The translations under genes and the position numbers were made by a program. Shown one piece after another: positions 19,476-27,534 of a stretch of DNA of 64,000 nt; position 1 is the first letter of the stretch; every line of letters begins with the position of its first letter. Origin of the DNA: Sinorhizobium americanum (GTDB taxonomy: Bacteria > Pseudomonadota > Alphaproteobacteria > Rhizobiales > Rhizobiaceae); NCBI RefSeq assembly GCF_001651855.1, contig NZ_LNQC01000074.1:44382-108381 (forward strand), in the 5' to 3' direction. The notes beneath the pieces are model-generated. The model was given only the letters and a program-made list of their open reading frames with translations, had not been told where the DNA came from and did not search any database.

Positions 19476-19511
19476 CTCGCGCCCGCCGGCCACGGCGGGC
19501 GCGAGCTTTTG
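19476..19511 (+). terminator. Strong intrinsic terminator of the small gene
   Basis: Twelve-base perfect stem (arms 19476-19487 and 19494-19505, CTCGCGCCCGCC/GGCGGGCGCGAG), six-base loop, followed by CTTTTG. It lies 60 bases after the 46-codon gene and 32 bases before the next gene. Confidence 0.8.
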
Positions 19512-19542
19512 TCAATTGGCGATTTCGTGCTACTCTTTTCGG

Positions 19543-19878
19543 ATGCTAACCGAAGAGATCGAAAAGCTGGCGCTCAGCCTTCCCGGGACGCAGGAAAACG
19601 CCCATTTCGGAACGCGCGACTTCCGCGTGGGCAAGCGCATATTCATGACATTGCCGGAAGCGGGCCGTGCCGTCTTCAAGCTGACGCCCGACCAGCAGCG
19701 CATGCTACTCGAAATGGAACCCGGCGTCTGCGCCGCTGTGCCTGGCGGATGGGGCGCCCGCGGCTGGACGTCGCTCTATTTCGTGGACGCCGACGAGGAA
19801 GTCATTCGGCAGTCGCTGGAGACGGCCTGGAGAAATGCCGCCCCGAAGAGCCTCGTCCGGAAAAACGGCGGCCACTGA
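19543..19878 (+). CDS. MmcQ/YjbR family protein
   Basis: A 111-residue protein of the MmcQ/YjbR (CyaY-like fold) family: MLTEEIEKLALSLPGTQENA is the typical N-terminal helix and GKRIFMTLPEAGRAVFKL the typical strand segment, with the conserved W in GWGARGWTSLYF. Family members have been described as DNA-binding, but a role is not established. The ATG at 19543 is preferred to a TTG nine codons upstream; no good ribosome site is visible for either. The gene sits alone behind the terminator of the small gene and converges with the YcgN-type gene (9 bases between stops). Confidence 0.8.
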   Translation: MLTEEIEKLALSLPGTQENAHFGTRDFRVGKRIFMTLPEAGRAVFKLTPDQQRMLLEMEPGVCAAVPGGWGARGWTSLYFVDADEEVIRQSLETAWRNAAPKSLVRKNGGH

Positions 19879-19887
19879 CGAGCGCAG

Positions 19888-20355
19888 CTACTCGGCCGGT
19901 GCCAGTCCCACTTCCAGCGGCCAGGTAACCAGATAGTCTTCGTAGTCTTCGATGTCGATGCCGTCCTCGGCAATGGTGCGTCCGCGCACCGAGATCCCGG
20001 CCGCATGCACCGTTTCCGGATCGCCGGAGACGAGCGGGTGCCACCAGTAAAGGTCGCGGCCTTCGGCGACCAGCCGATAGCCGCAGGTCGGCGGCAGCCA
20101 GCTGATCTCCCGCACCGCCTGCGGCGTCAATTGGACACAGTCGGGAACAGTCGCCTGGCGGTTGTCGTAGTCCTTGCAGCGGCAGCTCTCGCCATCGAGC
20201 AGCGTGCAGCCGATCGAGGTCCAGGCGATCTCGCCCGTGTCCCAATCCTCCAGCTTGTTGAGACAACAGAGCCCGCAGCCGTCGCAGAGGCTTTCCCATT
20301 CGGCGTTGGTCATCTCGTCCAGGCTTTTCGTTTTCCAGAAAGGCATTTCACCCAT
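19888..20355 (-). CDS. YcgN/UPF0260 cysteine cluster protein
   Basis: A 155-residue protein of the UPF0260 family. The cysteine cluster [14 protein letters not shown] is at residues 24-37, with further conserved cysteines in [23 protein letters not shown] and PPTCGYRL. The pattern suggests bound metal or an Fe-S or zinc cluster; the biochemical role is unknown. It is a single-gene unit divergent from the penicillin-binding protein gene, with a 151-base region between them. Confidence 0.85.
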   Translation of the reverse strand: MGEMPFWKTKSLDEMTNAEWESLCDGCGLCCLNKLEDWDTGEIAWTSIGCTLLDGESCRCKDYDNRQATVPDCVQLTPQAVREISWLPPTCGYRLVAEGRDLYWWHPLVSGDPETVHAAGISVRGRTIAEDGIDIEDYEDYLVTWPLEVGLAPAE

Positions 20356-20506
20356 TGCGTCACACTTTCGTCACTTCAACGCCGACACCGGAAGTTTGCA
20401 GAAAATTGCCGGTTTTTTAAGGCCGGCGGCGCGATATGCAAGTAGATTGGAACGTCGCGCCGTGCAAATATCATAGGGTGGCAGAAAGCTTCGGGACAGG
20501 AAAACC

Positions 20507-22708
20507 GTGCAGGAACCGCGAAAAGACGAAAACCGGCCGAAGAAGCGGCACATCTTTCTGCGGATCGATTCCTGGATCGATTCCACGGTGTGGAATGCCG
20601 GGTTTCGCCTGGCGGAGTGGTGGGAGGACACAACCATTTTCTTCCGCCGTTTTCGTATGCGCGGCTGGAAAAGAGCGGTTTTCGAAGTCCTCGGAGAAGG
20701 GATGACCTGGGGCACGGCCGGCTCCGTGCTGATGCTTGCGCTGGCGCTCCCCGCCTTCGAGGAAACCAAGGGCAACTGGCGAGCGCAAAGCGACTTCGCC
20801 GTGACCTTTCTCGACCGCTATGGCAACGAAATCGGCCATCGCGGCATCATCCATGAGGACTCGGTTCCGATCGACGAGCTGCCGGATCATCTGATCAAGG
20901 CGGTCCTGGCGACGGAGGACCGTCGTTTCTTCGACCACTGGGGGATCGACTTCCTCGGCCTCTCGCGCGCCATGACGGAGAACGCCCGCGCCGGCGGCGT
21001 GGTCCAGGGCGGCTCGACGCTGACGCAGCAGCTTGCCAAGAATCTGTTTCTCACCAACGAGCGAACGATCGAGCGCAAGATCAAGGAAGCCTTCCTCGCC
21101 GTCTGGCTCGAATCCAATCTCTCGAAGAAAGAGATTCTTCGCCTCTATCTCGACCGCGCCTATATGGGCGGCGGCACCTTCGGCGCCGCGGCGGCGGCTC
21201 AGTTCTACTTCGGCAAGTCGATCACCGACATCGACCTCGCCGAGTCCGCCATGCTGGCCGGGCTGTTCAAGGCCCCGGCGCGCTACGCGCCGCACGTCAA
21301 TCTGCCGGCGGCACGCGCCCGCGCCAACGAGGTTCTGTCAAACATGGTCCAGGGCGGCCTGATGACGGAGGGCCAGGTGCTCGCCGCGCGCCTCAATCCG
21401 GCGACCGTGATCGATCGCGCCCAGGTCAAGGCACCGGACTTTTTCCTCGACTGGGCCTTCGAAGAGGTCCAGCGCATTGCCGCTCCCTTCGCACAGCATT
21501 CGCTGATCGTCAGAACGACGATCGACATGGGCTTGCAGCAGGCGGCCGAGGATTCGATCGAATCGAGCCTCCGGCAATATGGCGAGAGCTACAAGGTGAA
21601 GCAGGGCGCCCTGGTCATGATCGAAAACGGCGGTGCGTTGCGCGCCATGGTCGGCGGCCGAGACTACGGCGAGAGCCAGTTCAATCGCGCCACCCGGGCG
21701 CTCCGCCAGCCGGGCTCCTCCTTCAAGGTCTATACCTATGCGGCCGCGATGGAAAAAGGTATGACGCCCGAGACGGTGGTCGTCGATGCGCCGATCACCT
21801 GGCGCGGCTGGTCGCCGCAGAACTACGCCCGCAAATATGCGGGCCGGGTCACGCTGATGAATGCGCTGGCGAGATCGATCAATACCGTTCCGGTGCGCCT
21901 CGCCAAGGACAAGCTCGGCACTGAGATTATCGCCCAAACAGCCAAAAGAATGGGCGTCGAAACGCCGATCCGCACCGACAAGACCATGCCGCTCGGCACG
22001 TCGGAGGTGACCGTGCTCGACCAGGCGACCGCCTATGCCGTGTTTCCCGCCGGCGGATTGGAATCCCGCCGCCACGGCATCAGCCAAATCCTGAACTACG
22101 ACGGCGATATCCTCTACGATTTCGGCCGCGACGCGCCGCCCGCGCGACGCATTCTGAGCGAGCAGGCCACCTCGTCGATGAACAGAATCCTCACCCAGAT
22201 TCCGGTCATCGGCACCGGTCGCAGGGCCGCGTTGAGCAACGGGCTCGTGACCGGCGGCAAGACGGGAACGACGCAAGCCTATCGCGACGCCTGGTTCGTC
22301 GGCTTCACCGGCGACTACACGACGGCCGTCTGGTTCGGCAATGACGACTACACCTCCACCGAGGAAATGACCGGTGGCTCCCTGCCGGCGATGACCTTCA
22401 AGCGGCTGATGGACTATGCCGAACAGGGCATCGAGCATCGCGCAATCCCCGGCATCGAGGCCCCGCCGACCGAAACGCCAAAGGAGCCGGAGGCCGTCGC
22501 CGAGCCGGATGAGAACGCCTTGCCGCCGCTTGTCCGGCCGCGCTCCCTGTCCGCCGACGTGACCCGGCTTTTGAAGGCGATCGGCAATGCATTCGAACAG
22601 GCGTCACCGCTGAAGCCCAAGGAAAAGGCCGGCGGCCGGGTTGCAGCGCTCGAAACGCCAGAGGGAACGCCAGCCACGCCTTCGGTGACAAATGCCGCCG
22701 AGAATTGA
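20507..22708 (+). CDS. Bifunctional penicillin-binding protein, class A (1A family)
   Basis: A 733-residue peptidoglycan synthase. A basic cytoplasmic N-terminus leads to a transmembrane helix (about 69-87). The glycosyltransferase domain has the catalytic Glu in ATEDRRFFDHWG and the GGSTLTQQLAKNLFL motif (about 125-185). The transpeptidase domain has the active Ser in RQPGSSFKVYTY (about 400-411), SIN in ARSINTVPV and KTG in GGKTGTTQAYRDAWF (about 583). A proline/glutamate-rich C-terminal tail follows. It polymerises and cross-links cell wall in the periplasm. The GTG start has ACAGGAAA a few bases upstream. It is monocistronic, and the DUF1214/DUF1254 pair follows 97 bases later. Confidence 0.93.
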   Translation: MQEPRKDENRPKKRHIFLRIDSWIDSTVWNAGFRLAEWWEDTTIFFRRFRMRGWKRAVFEVLGEGMTWGTAGSVLMLALALPAFEETKGNWRAQSDFAVTFLDRYGNEIGHRGIIHEDSVPIDELPDHLIKAVLATEDRRFFDHWGIDFLGLSRAMTENARAGGVVQGGSTLTQQLAKNLFLTNERTIERKIKEAFLAVWLESNLSKKEILRLYLDRAYMGGGTFGAAAAAQFYFGKSITDIDLAESAMLAGLFKAPARYAPHVNLPAARARANEVLSNMVQGGLMTEGQVLAARLNPATVIDRAQVKAPDFFLDWAFEEVQRIAAPFAQHSLIVRTTIDMGLQQAAEDSIESSLRQYGESYKVKQGALVMIENGGALRAMVGGRDYGESQFNRATRALRQPGSSFKVYTYAAAMEKGMTPETVVVDAPITWRGWSPQNYARKYAGRVTLMNALARSINTVPVRLAKDKLGTEIIAQTAKRMGVETPIRTDKTMPLGTSEVTVLDQATAYAVFPAGGLESRRHGISQILNYDGDILYDFGRDAPPARRILSEQATSSMNRILTQIPVIGTGRRAALSNGLVTGGKTGTTQAYRDAWFVGFTGDYTTAVWFGNDDYTSTEEMTGGSLPAMTFKRLMDYAEQGIEHRAIPGIEAPPTETPKEPEAVAEPDENALPPLVRPRSLSADVTRLLKAIGNAFEQASPLKPKEKAGGRVAALETPEGTPATPSVTNAAEN

Positions 22709-22805
22709 CTTCGCCACCACAAATCCGTTCTCTGGCGGCCTGCGGCGCCGCACGATCGATTCATTGCCGGCAGGATAAACGAGACATCATTCGATAGAGC
22801 CCCCC

Positions 22806-23393
22806 TTGTTCCGCGTTCCCCTCCTCGTCGCTCTCGCACTTCTCGTCGCCTTCGGCGGCGGCATCACCTCAGCCATATGGGCGCTGAAGGCGACCGTCGG
22901 CTTCGGATCGATCGCGATCGGCCCCTGGGTGGCCTTCCCCGAGGCCCAGACCGTCGCCGCCGACCCCTATGCAAAGGCGCACCGCGCCCGGGTTGGGGAT
23001 CTGCTCTATGGCGGCGCAGAAGGCTTGAAGTTCACGGCAGCGACCGACGATACCGGCGCGCGCCTTTCGGCCGCGTGCTCCTATGACATTTCCGGGATGA
23101 CCCCACCCGCCCGGTTCTGGACGCTCCATACCGCAACCACCGACGGTGCGACCCTACGACCCGGATCCGACCTGCCCTCGGCGGTCAATTCGTGGACGGT
23201 GCTGCGCGCCAAGGACAGCAGTTTCGTCATTCACGTCTCGCCGGTCGCACAGCCGGACAATTGGCTCGCCATCCGCCACACGGGAAATTTCCAGCTCGTG
23301 CTGACGCTGCTCGATACGCCGACGGCCGGCTCCTCCGGGCTGATCGACCTCGCAATGCCGAAGATCGTCAAGACGGGGTGCGGGAATGCGTAG
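22806..23393 (+). CDS. DUF1214 domain protein
   Basis: A 195-residue protein with an N-terminal membrane/signal helix (VALALLVAFGGGITSAIWAL) and the DUF1214 beta-rich domain (SYDISGMTPPARFWTLHTAT and NSWTVLRAKDSSFVIHVSP). DUF1214 and DUF1254 are usually joined in one polypeptide; here they are in consecutive genes overlapping by 8 bases. The chosen start is TTG at 22806, directly before the hydrophobic helix. It is probably envelope-located; function is unknown. Confidence 0.8.
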   Translation: MFRVPLLVALALLVAFGGGITSAIWALKATVGFGSIAIGPWVAFPEAQTVAADPYAKAHRARVGDLLYGGAEGLKFTAATDDTGARLSAACSYDISGMTPPARFWTLHTATTDGATLRPGSDLPSAVNSWTVLRAKDSSFVIHVSPVAQPDNWLAIRHTGNFQLVLTLLDTPTAGSSGLIDLAMPKIVKTGCGNA

Positions 23394-23934
23394 AGCCCTG
23401 TTCACCTTCCTCGTCGGGCTCGTCGGCGCCGCCCTCCTGCATATCGCCCTCGTCCTTGCCCTGCCGCGGTTCACCGGCCGCGATGCCTATACGCGCGTCC
23501 TCGGCCTTCTTGAGATGGACAGTTTCTTTCCGCTCGCCGCCGAGCCGGGCCCGACCGGACTGGATAATAACGACCCGTTTCTGCGCACCGCCGTCTGCAG
23601 CTTCTCGATCGCTGACGCTCCGGCACGCTTCATTGCGCGCGGTTCCGTGCCGTTCTGGTCGCTATCGATCTTCGACAGCGGCTCGAACGAAGTCTTCAGC
23701 ATGAACGACCAGACTGCCGTCAACGGAGATCTCGATCTCGTCGTCGCCACACCGATCCAGTTGGTGGAGCTTCGCAAGATGCCCCCGGAGGCGCTCGCCC
23801 AGTCGATCATGATCGAGATGAAGGATGAGGAGGGCTACGCAGTCCTGCGCGCTCTGGCGCCGCTCGATAGTTTCGAGGAGCAGGTCCGCGACTTCCTCAC
23901 CGATTCGAGCTGTGCGCCGTTTCGGCGCCAGTGA
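23386..23934 (+). CDS. DUF1254 domain protein
   Basis: A 182-residue protein with an N-terminal transmembrane helix (FTFLVGLVGAALLHIALVLAL) and a DUF1254-type domain (RFIARGSVPFWSLSIFDSGSNEVFSMNDQT). It overlaps the DUF1214 gene by 8 bases, so the two are translated together and their products probably form the two halves of one fold. No catalytic motif is evident. The ATG at 23386 fits the overlap. Confidence 0.8.
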   Translation: MRRALFTFLVGLVGAALLHIALVLALPRFTGRDAYTRVLGLLEMDSFFPLAAEPGPTGLDNNDPFLRTAVCSFSIADAPARFIARGSVPFWSLSIFDSGSNEVFSMNDQTAVNGDLDLVVATPIQLVELRKMPPEALAQSIMIEMKDEEGYAVLRALAPLDSFEEQVRDFLTDSSCAPFRRQ

Positions 23935-24024
23935 CGAGACTATAGGGGATTAGAGAGGCGAAGGAGCCGCGCAGCGCCGATCGTCGGCGGACCCACGGCA
24001 CTAGAGCCGATCACGCCGGACCGG

Positions 24025-24195
24025 CTACTGCTTCTTGACCTGCCGTCCTGTCGGAGCGCTCGGCTGGGGGCCACGCCCGTCGAGCCGCTCGTATCGGATG
24101 CCCGTGAAGAACAACACCTTGGCGCCGCCCGCGGTGACGGGTCGCTTTCGCGGTATCTTCACCTTGCGGTCCTGCAATCTGATTACGTCTGCCAT
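24025..24195 (-). CDS. Small conserved-looking basic protein, 56 residues
   Basis: Sequence begins MADVIRLQDRKVKIPRKRP and ends GPQPSAPTGRQVKKQ; a central VLFFTGIRYERLD segment is the only hydrophobic part. It is strongly basic, with no signal peptide. The start at 24195 has GGAG six bases upstream; a longer frame to 24264 lacks this. I recall similar short proteins in rhizobial genomes but know no function. A perfect TTAA-N7-TTAA site lies about 200 bases upstream. Confidence 0.6.
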   Translation of the reverse strand: MADVIRLQDRKVKIPRKRPVTAGGAKVLFFTGIRYERLDGRGPQPSAPTGRQVKKQ

Positions 24196-24394
24196 GCTCG
24201 TCTCCATACTTGCATGAGACGGATGAACACAGATTTCACCCTGCCCGATTGCGGGCTGGCGCATTCCCGGTACCCCCGGGCAGACGCGCCGTTCTCAACT
24301 CACTCCTTCTTCCGGTCACCCGGATCTCGTCCGTTAATGCAAATCAGATGCGAACCAATAATAGCCCGCCCACTTCGATAGAGCCATAGCCCGG

Positions 24395-24409
24395 TTAACC
24401 ATATCTTAA
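24395..24409. promoter_or_regulatory. Perfect CtrA-type box TTAA-N7-TTAA
   Basis: TTAACCATATCTTAA matches the CtrA consensus exactly, including the TTAACC half often seen in alphaproteobacteria. It lies 200 bases upstream of the 56-codon minus-strand gene and just beyond the 3' end of the DUF883-like gene. The likely target is the 56-codon gene; binding is inferred. Confidence 0.4.
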
Positions 24410-24480
24410 TCCAGACCACGGCGCCTTAACCGAGCGCAATTGCCATTTCTGGTGGTATTTTAGTTTGTGCCAAAAAGCCT

Positions 24481-24765
24481 TCAGCGTCTCGCGAAGAGCC
24501 CTACCAGGAAGGCTACTCCCGCGACCGTCAGCAGCGTCGAGATCGGATCATCGCGAACACGCTCCCTGAGCCTTTCCGTCATCAGTTCCGCTTCCCCCTG
24601 CACGACCGCCTTGGCGCCGCTGCCGATGGCCGAAACCGTTTCCGTCAGACGCACGATCTCCGCTCTCAACTCAGCGACCTGGGCCTGCAATTCCATCTGT
24701 GTGTCGGCCGCGGTCTTCTCCGTTTCCATATCGGCGCCCACCGCTGCCAGCTTCTTTTCCGCCAT
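24481..24765 (-). CDS. DUF883/ElaB-YqjD-like membrane-anchored small protein
   Basis: A 94-residue protein: a long amphipathic helix/coiled coil (QMELQAQVAELRAEIVRLTETV), a second helix with RERVRDDPISTLLTVAG, and a C-terminal transmembrane helix (TLLTVAGVAFLVGLFARR). This matches the ElaB/YqjD/DUF883 layout, whose members attach to the inner membrane by the C-terminus and in E. coli associate with ribosomes in stationary phase. The start has AAGGAG nearby (in AAGGAGCGGAGACA before the ATG). It is monocistronic. Confidence 0.75.
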   Translation of the reverse strand: MAEKKLAAVGADMETEKTAADTQMELQAQVAELRAEIVRLTETVSAIGSGAKAVVQGEAELMTERLRERVRDDPISTLLTVAGVAFLVGLFARR

Positions 24766-24953
24766 TGTCTCCGCTCCTTACCTTTCGCGCGAAATCAACG
24801 CGTCGAATGGGGATTGGTTCCCGCAAGGCGCCGCCAAATGCGGACAAGAAAAAATGCGGGCGGATAGTCGCCGCCCGCCTTTCGGCACCATGATCGGAGC
24901 AGCCGCTGTCGCTCGTGCGACGCGCCAAAAGCTCCGCCGGAAGTGCAGTTTCG

Positions 24954-25742
24954 TCAGTCGTTCTCACAGGCGAAATCGTTGAACACGCACTTTGGAACCG
25001 TTCGGACTTCGCCATCCCGCCGCAGTTCGCGGAGCTGACGCGCCCGCTCTTCCTTGCGAGCTCCTTGATAGTTCTCGGCGGAATTGTCTTCCCGTCGCTC
25101 TTCGTCACGACGACGGTCCCGCCACTCGCGACGGTCGCGTTCCCGCTCGCGTTGCCACTGCTGGCGTTCTCTCGCCTCTTGCCGGTCTCTCGCCTGCTCA
25201 CGCTCCCTGGCCTGTTCGCGCTCCCAATCGCGGCGATCCTGTTCGCGCTCCCATTCGCGCCGTTCCGCCTGCTGCCGGCGCTGCCGATCCCGGCGCTCCT
25301 CTTCGCGCCTCCACTGCCAGTCGCCGTCCTCGGCCCAATCGGGCCCGCGGCGCCAGCGGTCGCGGTCACGATAGAAATCGCGTCCCCGATAATTGCGATC
25401 CCAATAGCGATCGAATTCAAAGACGACCGTCGGGATTCCAAGCGGCCGATAGTATTCGGGCTCCACATAGACCCGGTTACTGCGATAGAGCGCCTGGACA
25501 TATTGCCCGGCCACCCATCCGCGGCCGCCATAGAAGGAAACATCGCACCAGGGCCGATCGGCCAGGCAGCCATGGATCTCCACAGATTCACCCGACGGGA
25601 TAATGGTGACGGCAGGGTAGCGGGTGCTCGGACCCGATCGCATATTGACATTGGCGGTGGCAAAGCCCTCTGCGGCCTCGGCAACGATCGGCATGAGCGA
25701 AAGCGCACAGAGTGCCGCCGCCCGCAAGAACCTACTCTTCAC
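24954..25742 (-). CDS. SH3-domain exported protein with highly charged Arg/Glu tail
   Basis: A 262-residue exported protein. The start GTG at 25742 is favoured because GGGAGAAG sits five bases upstream and the signal peptide (FLRAAALCALSLMPIVAEAA) begins there; an ATG at 25757 is five codons earlier and contains that same purine run. A bacterial SH3 domain follows (ATANVNMRSGPSTRYPAVTIIPSG to GRGWVAGQYVQALY, about 33-95). The next 150 residues are an extreme low-complexity run of Arg, Glu, Asp, Gln and Trp (blocks such as EREQARDRQEARERQQ) that should form a charged helix. A short end with two cysteines (VPKCVFNDFACEND) follows. It probably binds cell-wall peptides. Confidence 0.82.
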   Translation of the reverse strand: MKSRFLRAAALCALSLMPIVAEAAEGFATANVNMRSGPSTRYPAVTIIPSGESVEIHGCLADRPWCDVSFYGGRGWVAGQYVQALYRSNRVYVEPEYYRPLGIPTVVFEFDRYWDRNYRGRDFYRDRDRWRRGPDWAEDGDWQWRREEERRDRQRRQQAERREWEREQDRRDWEREQAREREQARDRQEARERQQWQRERERDRREWRDRRRDEERREDNSAENYQGARKEERARQLRELRRDGEVRTVPKCVFNDFACEND

Positions 25743-26093
25743 AGATACTTCTCCCATAGGAAGGCCATCCGGCCTTGTGCTTCGGCGGGCGGAACCGCCC
25801 TCCACCGTCAAGACAAGGGAATAGGCCTGCATGTGGAGTTTTTATGGCTGAGCTCCACGCTTTGGCCCGGTGGCCGCTCCGGCGGACGTCGACACGCGGA
25901 TGCCGCAAGCCTGAATAAAGCCTCAAGGTCCATAGTTAATGCTACGCTAACGATTTCGATCTATTTTTTGAGACGTGTGCCGTTCCGAGCCATCGGCAAT
26001 GGCGTCATGCTTTTGCATCTGGGATTTGTCGTGACGAACCGGTTTCGTGAGTTGGAAAGGCCGCAGACGGGCCGGCTGAAGGACGTCGTGCTG
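25743..26093. other. Divergent intergenic region, SH3 gene to DUF2336 gene
   Basis: 351 bases carrying both promoters. A small hairpin GGGCGG/CCGCCC near 25786-25801 lies in the 5' leader of the SH3 gene, and a GTGGAG/CTCCAC hairpin lies near 25830-25855. A TTAA word occurs near 25937. The plus-strand frame is open through the whole SH3 gene into DUF2336, but the antisense part is not credible protein. Confidence 0.4.
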
Positions 26094-27086
26094 ATGGCGA
26101 CCGTCACCGGCTTCGAAAGCCTTCGCATCCCCCGCAAGTCCGACCTGAAGCAGTTTGCCGAACTCTTCGAACCGCTCTTCCTCGGTTCCAGCAACGAAGC
26201 GCGCCGGCAGGCGGCAGCGGCGCTGTCGCAGTGCGCCCATGTGCCCGAATCGGTCGCGCTGCTCATCGGCAGCATGCCAATCTCGATCGCCGCGATCTTT
26301 CTCACCCGCTCGAAAGCGATCCCGGACCGGACGCTGATCTCGATCATCCGCCACCAGGGCCCAGCCCACGCGAATGCGATCGCGCACCGGGAGGATCTCT
26401 CGCCGTCGATCGTCGACGCACTTGTCGAATACCATCAGTTCAGCGCCGTCGTATCCCGCGTCGAAATCCCTCCACCCTCAATCGCCGCACCGCCTGCAAC
26501 GGCAGAAGATGAGGATCGCCCCTCCTCCGACCGTGTGACCCGCGAAAATAAGCTGCGCGACGAAATCCGGGGGTTGGCGCGCGCCGGGTCGAGGTCTCTC
26601 CACGAAGCCGGTCGTCTTCAGCCGATCGACGAACTGCATCAGGCGCTGCTCATGCGGTTTGCCCGCAGCGGCGAGGCAGTCCTGTTCGCGACGGCTCTTG
26701 CCGCCGCCCTTTCCGCGAGCCGCGCACTTGCCGAGAGAATCCTGCTGGATGTTTCCGGTCAACAGCTCGCCGTCACACTGACGGCGCTCGCCTTGCCCGA
26801 CGAGGAACTGGTCCCGCTGCTTCTGGCGCTCTACCCGCATCTTTCCGAAAGGCTCGGCTCAAGCAACCGTGCCGAGGCGCTGCTGAGGAGCATCGACCGG
26901 AAGACCGGCCTCGAACGGGTCGAATCTTGGGTGCGCGCCGACCGCGATGGAACTGCAAGGCCGGTGAGCCACGAAGGCTACTTCGCCGAAAATCGACTCT
27001 CCGATCCGCGTTTGCAGGAGACCCGGACGGCTTCCGCCGCCCCGCCGGCCGCTGCACAGCCGAAGCGGACCGTCGGTCGGAAATAG
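26094..27086 (+). CDS. DUF2336 domain protein
   Basis: A roughly 330-residue cytosolic protein of helical repeats typical of DUF2336, a family confined mostly to alphaproteobacteria. Repeat-like units occur at RRQAAAALSQCAHVPESVALLI, SIAAIFLTRSKAIPDRTLISII and ANAIAHREDLSPSIVDALVE; a second helical region is at about 175-280. The start is uncertain: the ATG at 26094 has GAAGGA about ten bases upstream, while GTG codons further upstream would lengthen the protein by up to 40 residues. It has no signal or membrane segment. Function is unknown. Confidence 0.75.
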   Translation: MATVTGFESLRIPRKSDLKQFAELFEPLFLGSSNEARRQAAAALSQCAHVPESVALLIGSMPISIAAIFLTRSKAIPDRTLISIIRHQGPAHANAIAHREDLSPSIVDALVEYHQFSAVVSRVEIPPPSIAAPPATAEDEDRPSSDRVTRENKLRDEIRGLARAGSRSLHEAGRLQPIDELHQALLMRFARSGEAVLFATALAAALSASRALAERILLDVSGQQLAVTLTALALPDEELVPLLLALYPHLSERLGSSNRAEALLRSIDRKTGLERVESWVRADRDGTARPVSHEGYFAENRLSDPRLQETRTASAAPPAAAQPKRTVGRK

Positions 27087-27116
27087 AACACCGCCCGAAC
27101 GGCGGCCTTGGCGGGC

Positions 27117-27464
27117 TCAATGGCCGGGCTCGACAACCTGCAGAAGGTCGCCGACATCGTCGAGTTCGATCTCGACGATCCAGCAATCCGGGTCGAAGCG
27201 GATTTCAGACGACAAGGCGCCGTCTATATTTTCTCCATCCGCATCTCGCAGCCGGACTTCGAACTTGCGGATATCGTCGTCTTCGTCCTCGAAAAAGCTC
27301 TGCGGCGCCGGCGCATAGAGCGTTTCGGTCCCGAGACGGTTGCGGTGGCGAATGAAAATCGCGCCGGCCTCTTCCGCCCCCTTGCGCAGCACCGCCGCAT
27401 AGCCGCCGCTCGCGAACACGCGGCGCAGCAGCGAGGTGACAAATATATGGGTTTTCACGCGCAT
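27117..27464 (-). CDS. DUF1491 family protein
   Basis: A 115-residue protein: VKTHIFVTSLLRRVFASGGYAA is the family-typical N-terminus, followed by GAIFIRHRN, TETLYAPAPQSFF and the acidic end DPDCWIVEIELDDVGDLL. Small proteins of this family are common in Rhizobiales, with no known role. The start is either ATG 27464 or GTG 27479. It converges with the DUF2336 gene (30 bases between stops) and is downstream of the peptidoglycan-binding gene only in position. Confidence 0.78.
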   Translation of the reverse strand: MRVKTHIFVTSLLRRVFASGGYAAVLRKGAEEAGAIFIRHRNRLGTETLYAPAPQSFFEDEDDDIRKFEVRLRDADGENIDGALSSEIRFDPDCWIVEIELDDVGDLLQVVEPGH

Positions 27465-27534
27465 TCGAGGCAGATACACGCGTGATGGTGGATATGCAAA
27501 TGACCTTCAACGGCGCCGCTTCTCGGTCGCCGGT

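Noticed and set aside
24915..26093. Apparent 5' extension of the DUF2336 gene through the SH3 gene
   Set aside because: The plus-strand frame stays open across the Arg/Glu-repeat gene only because of its base composition. DUF2336 similarity begins at about 26094.
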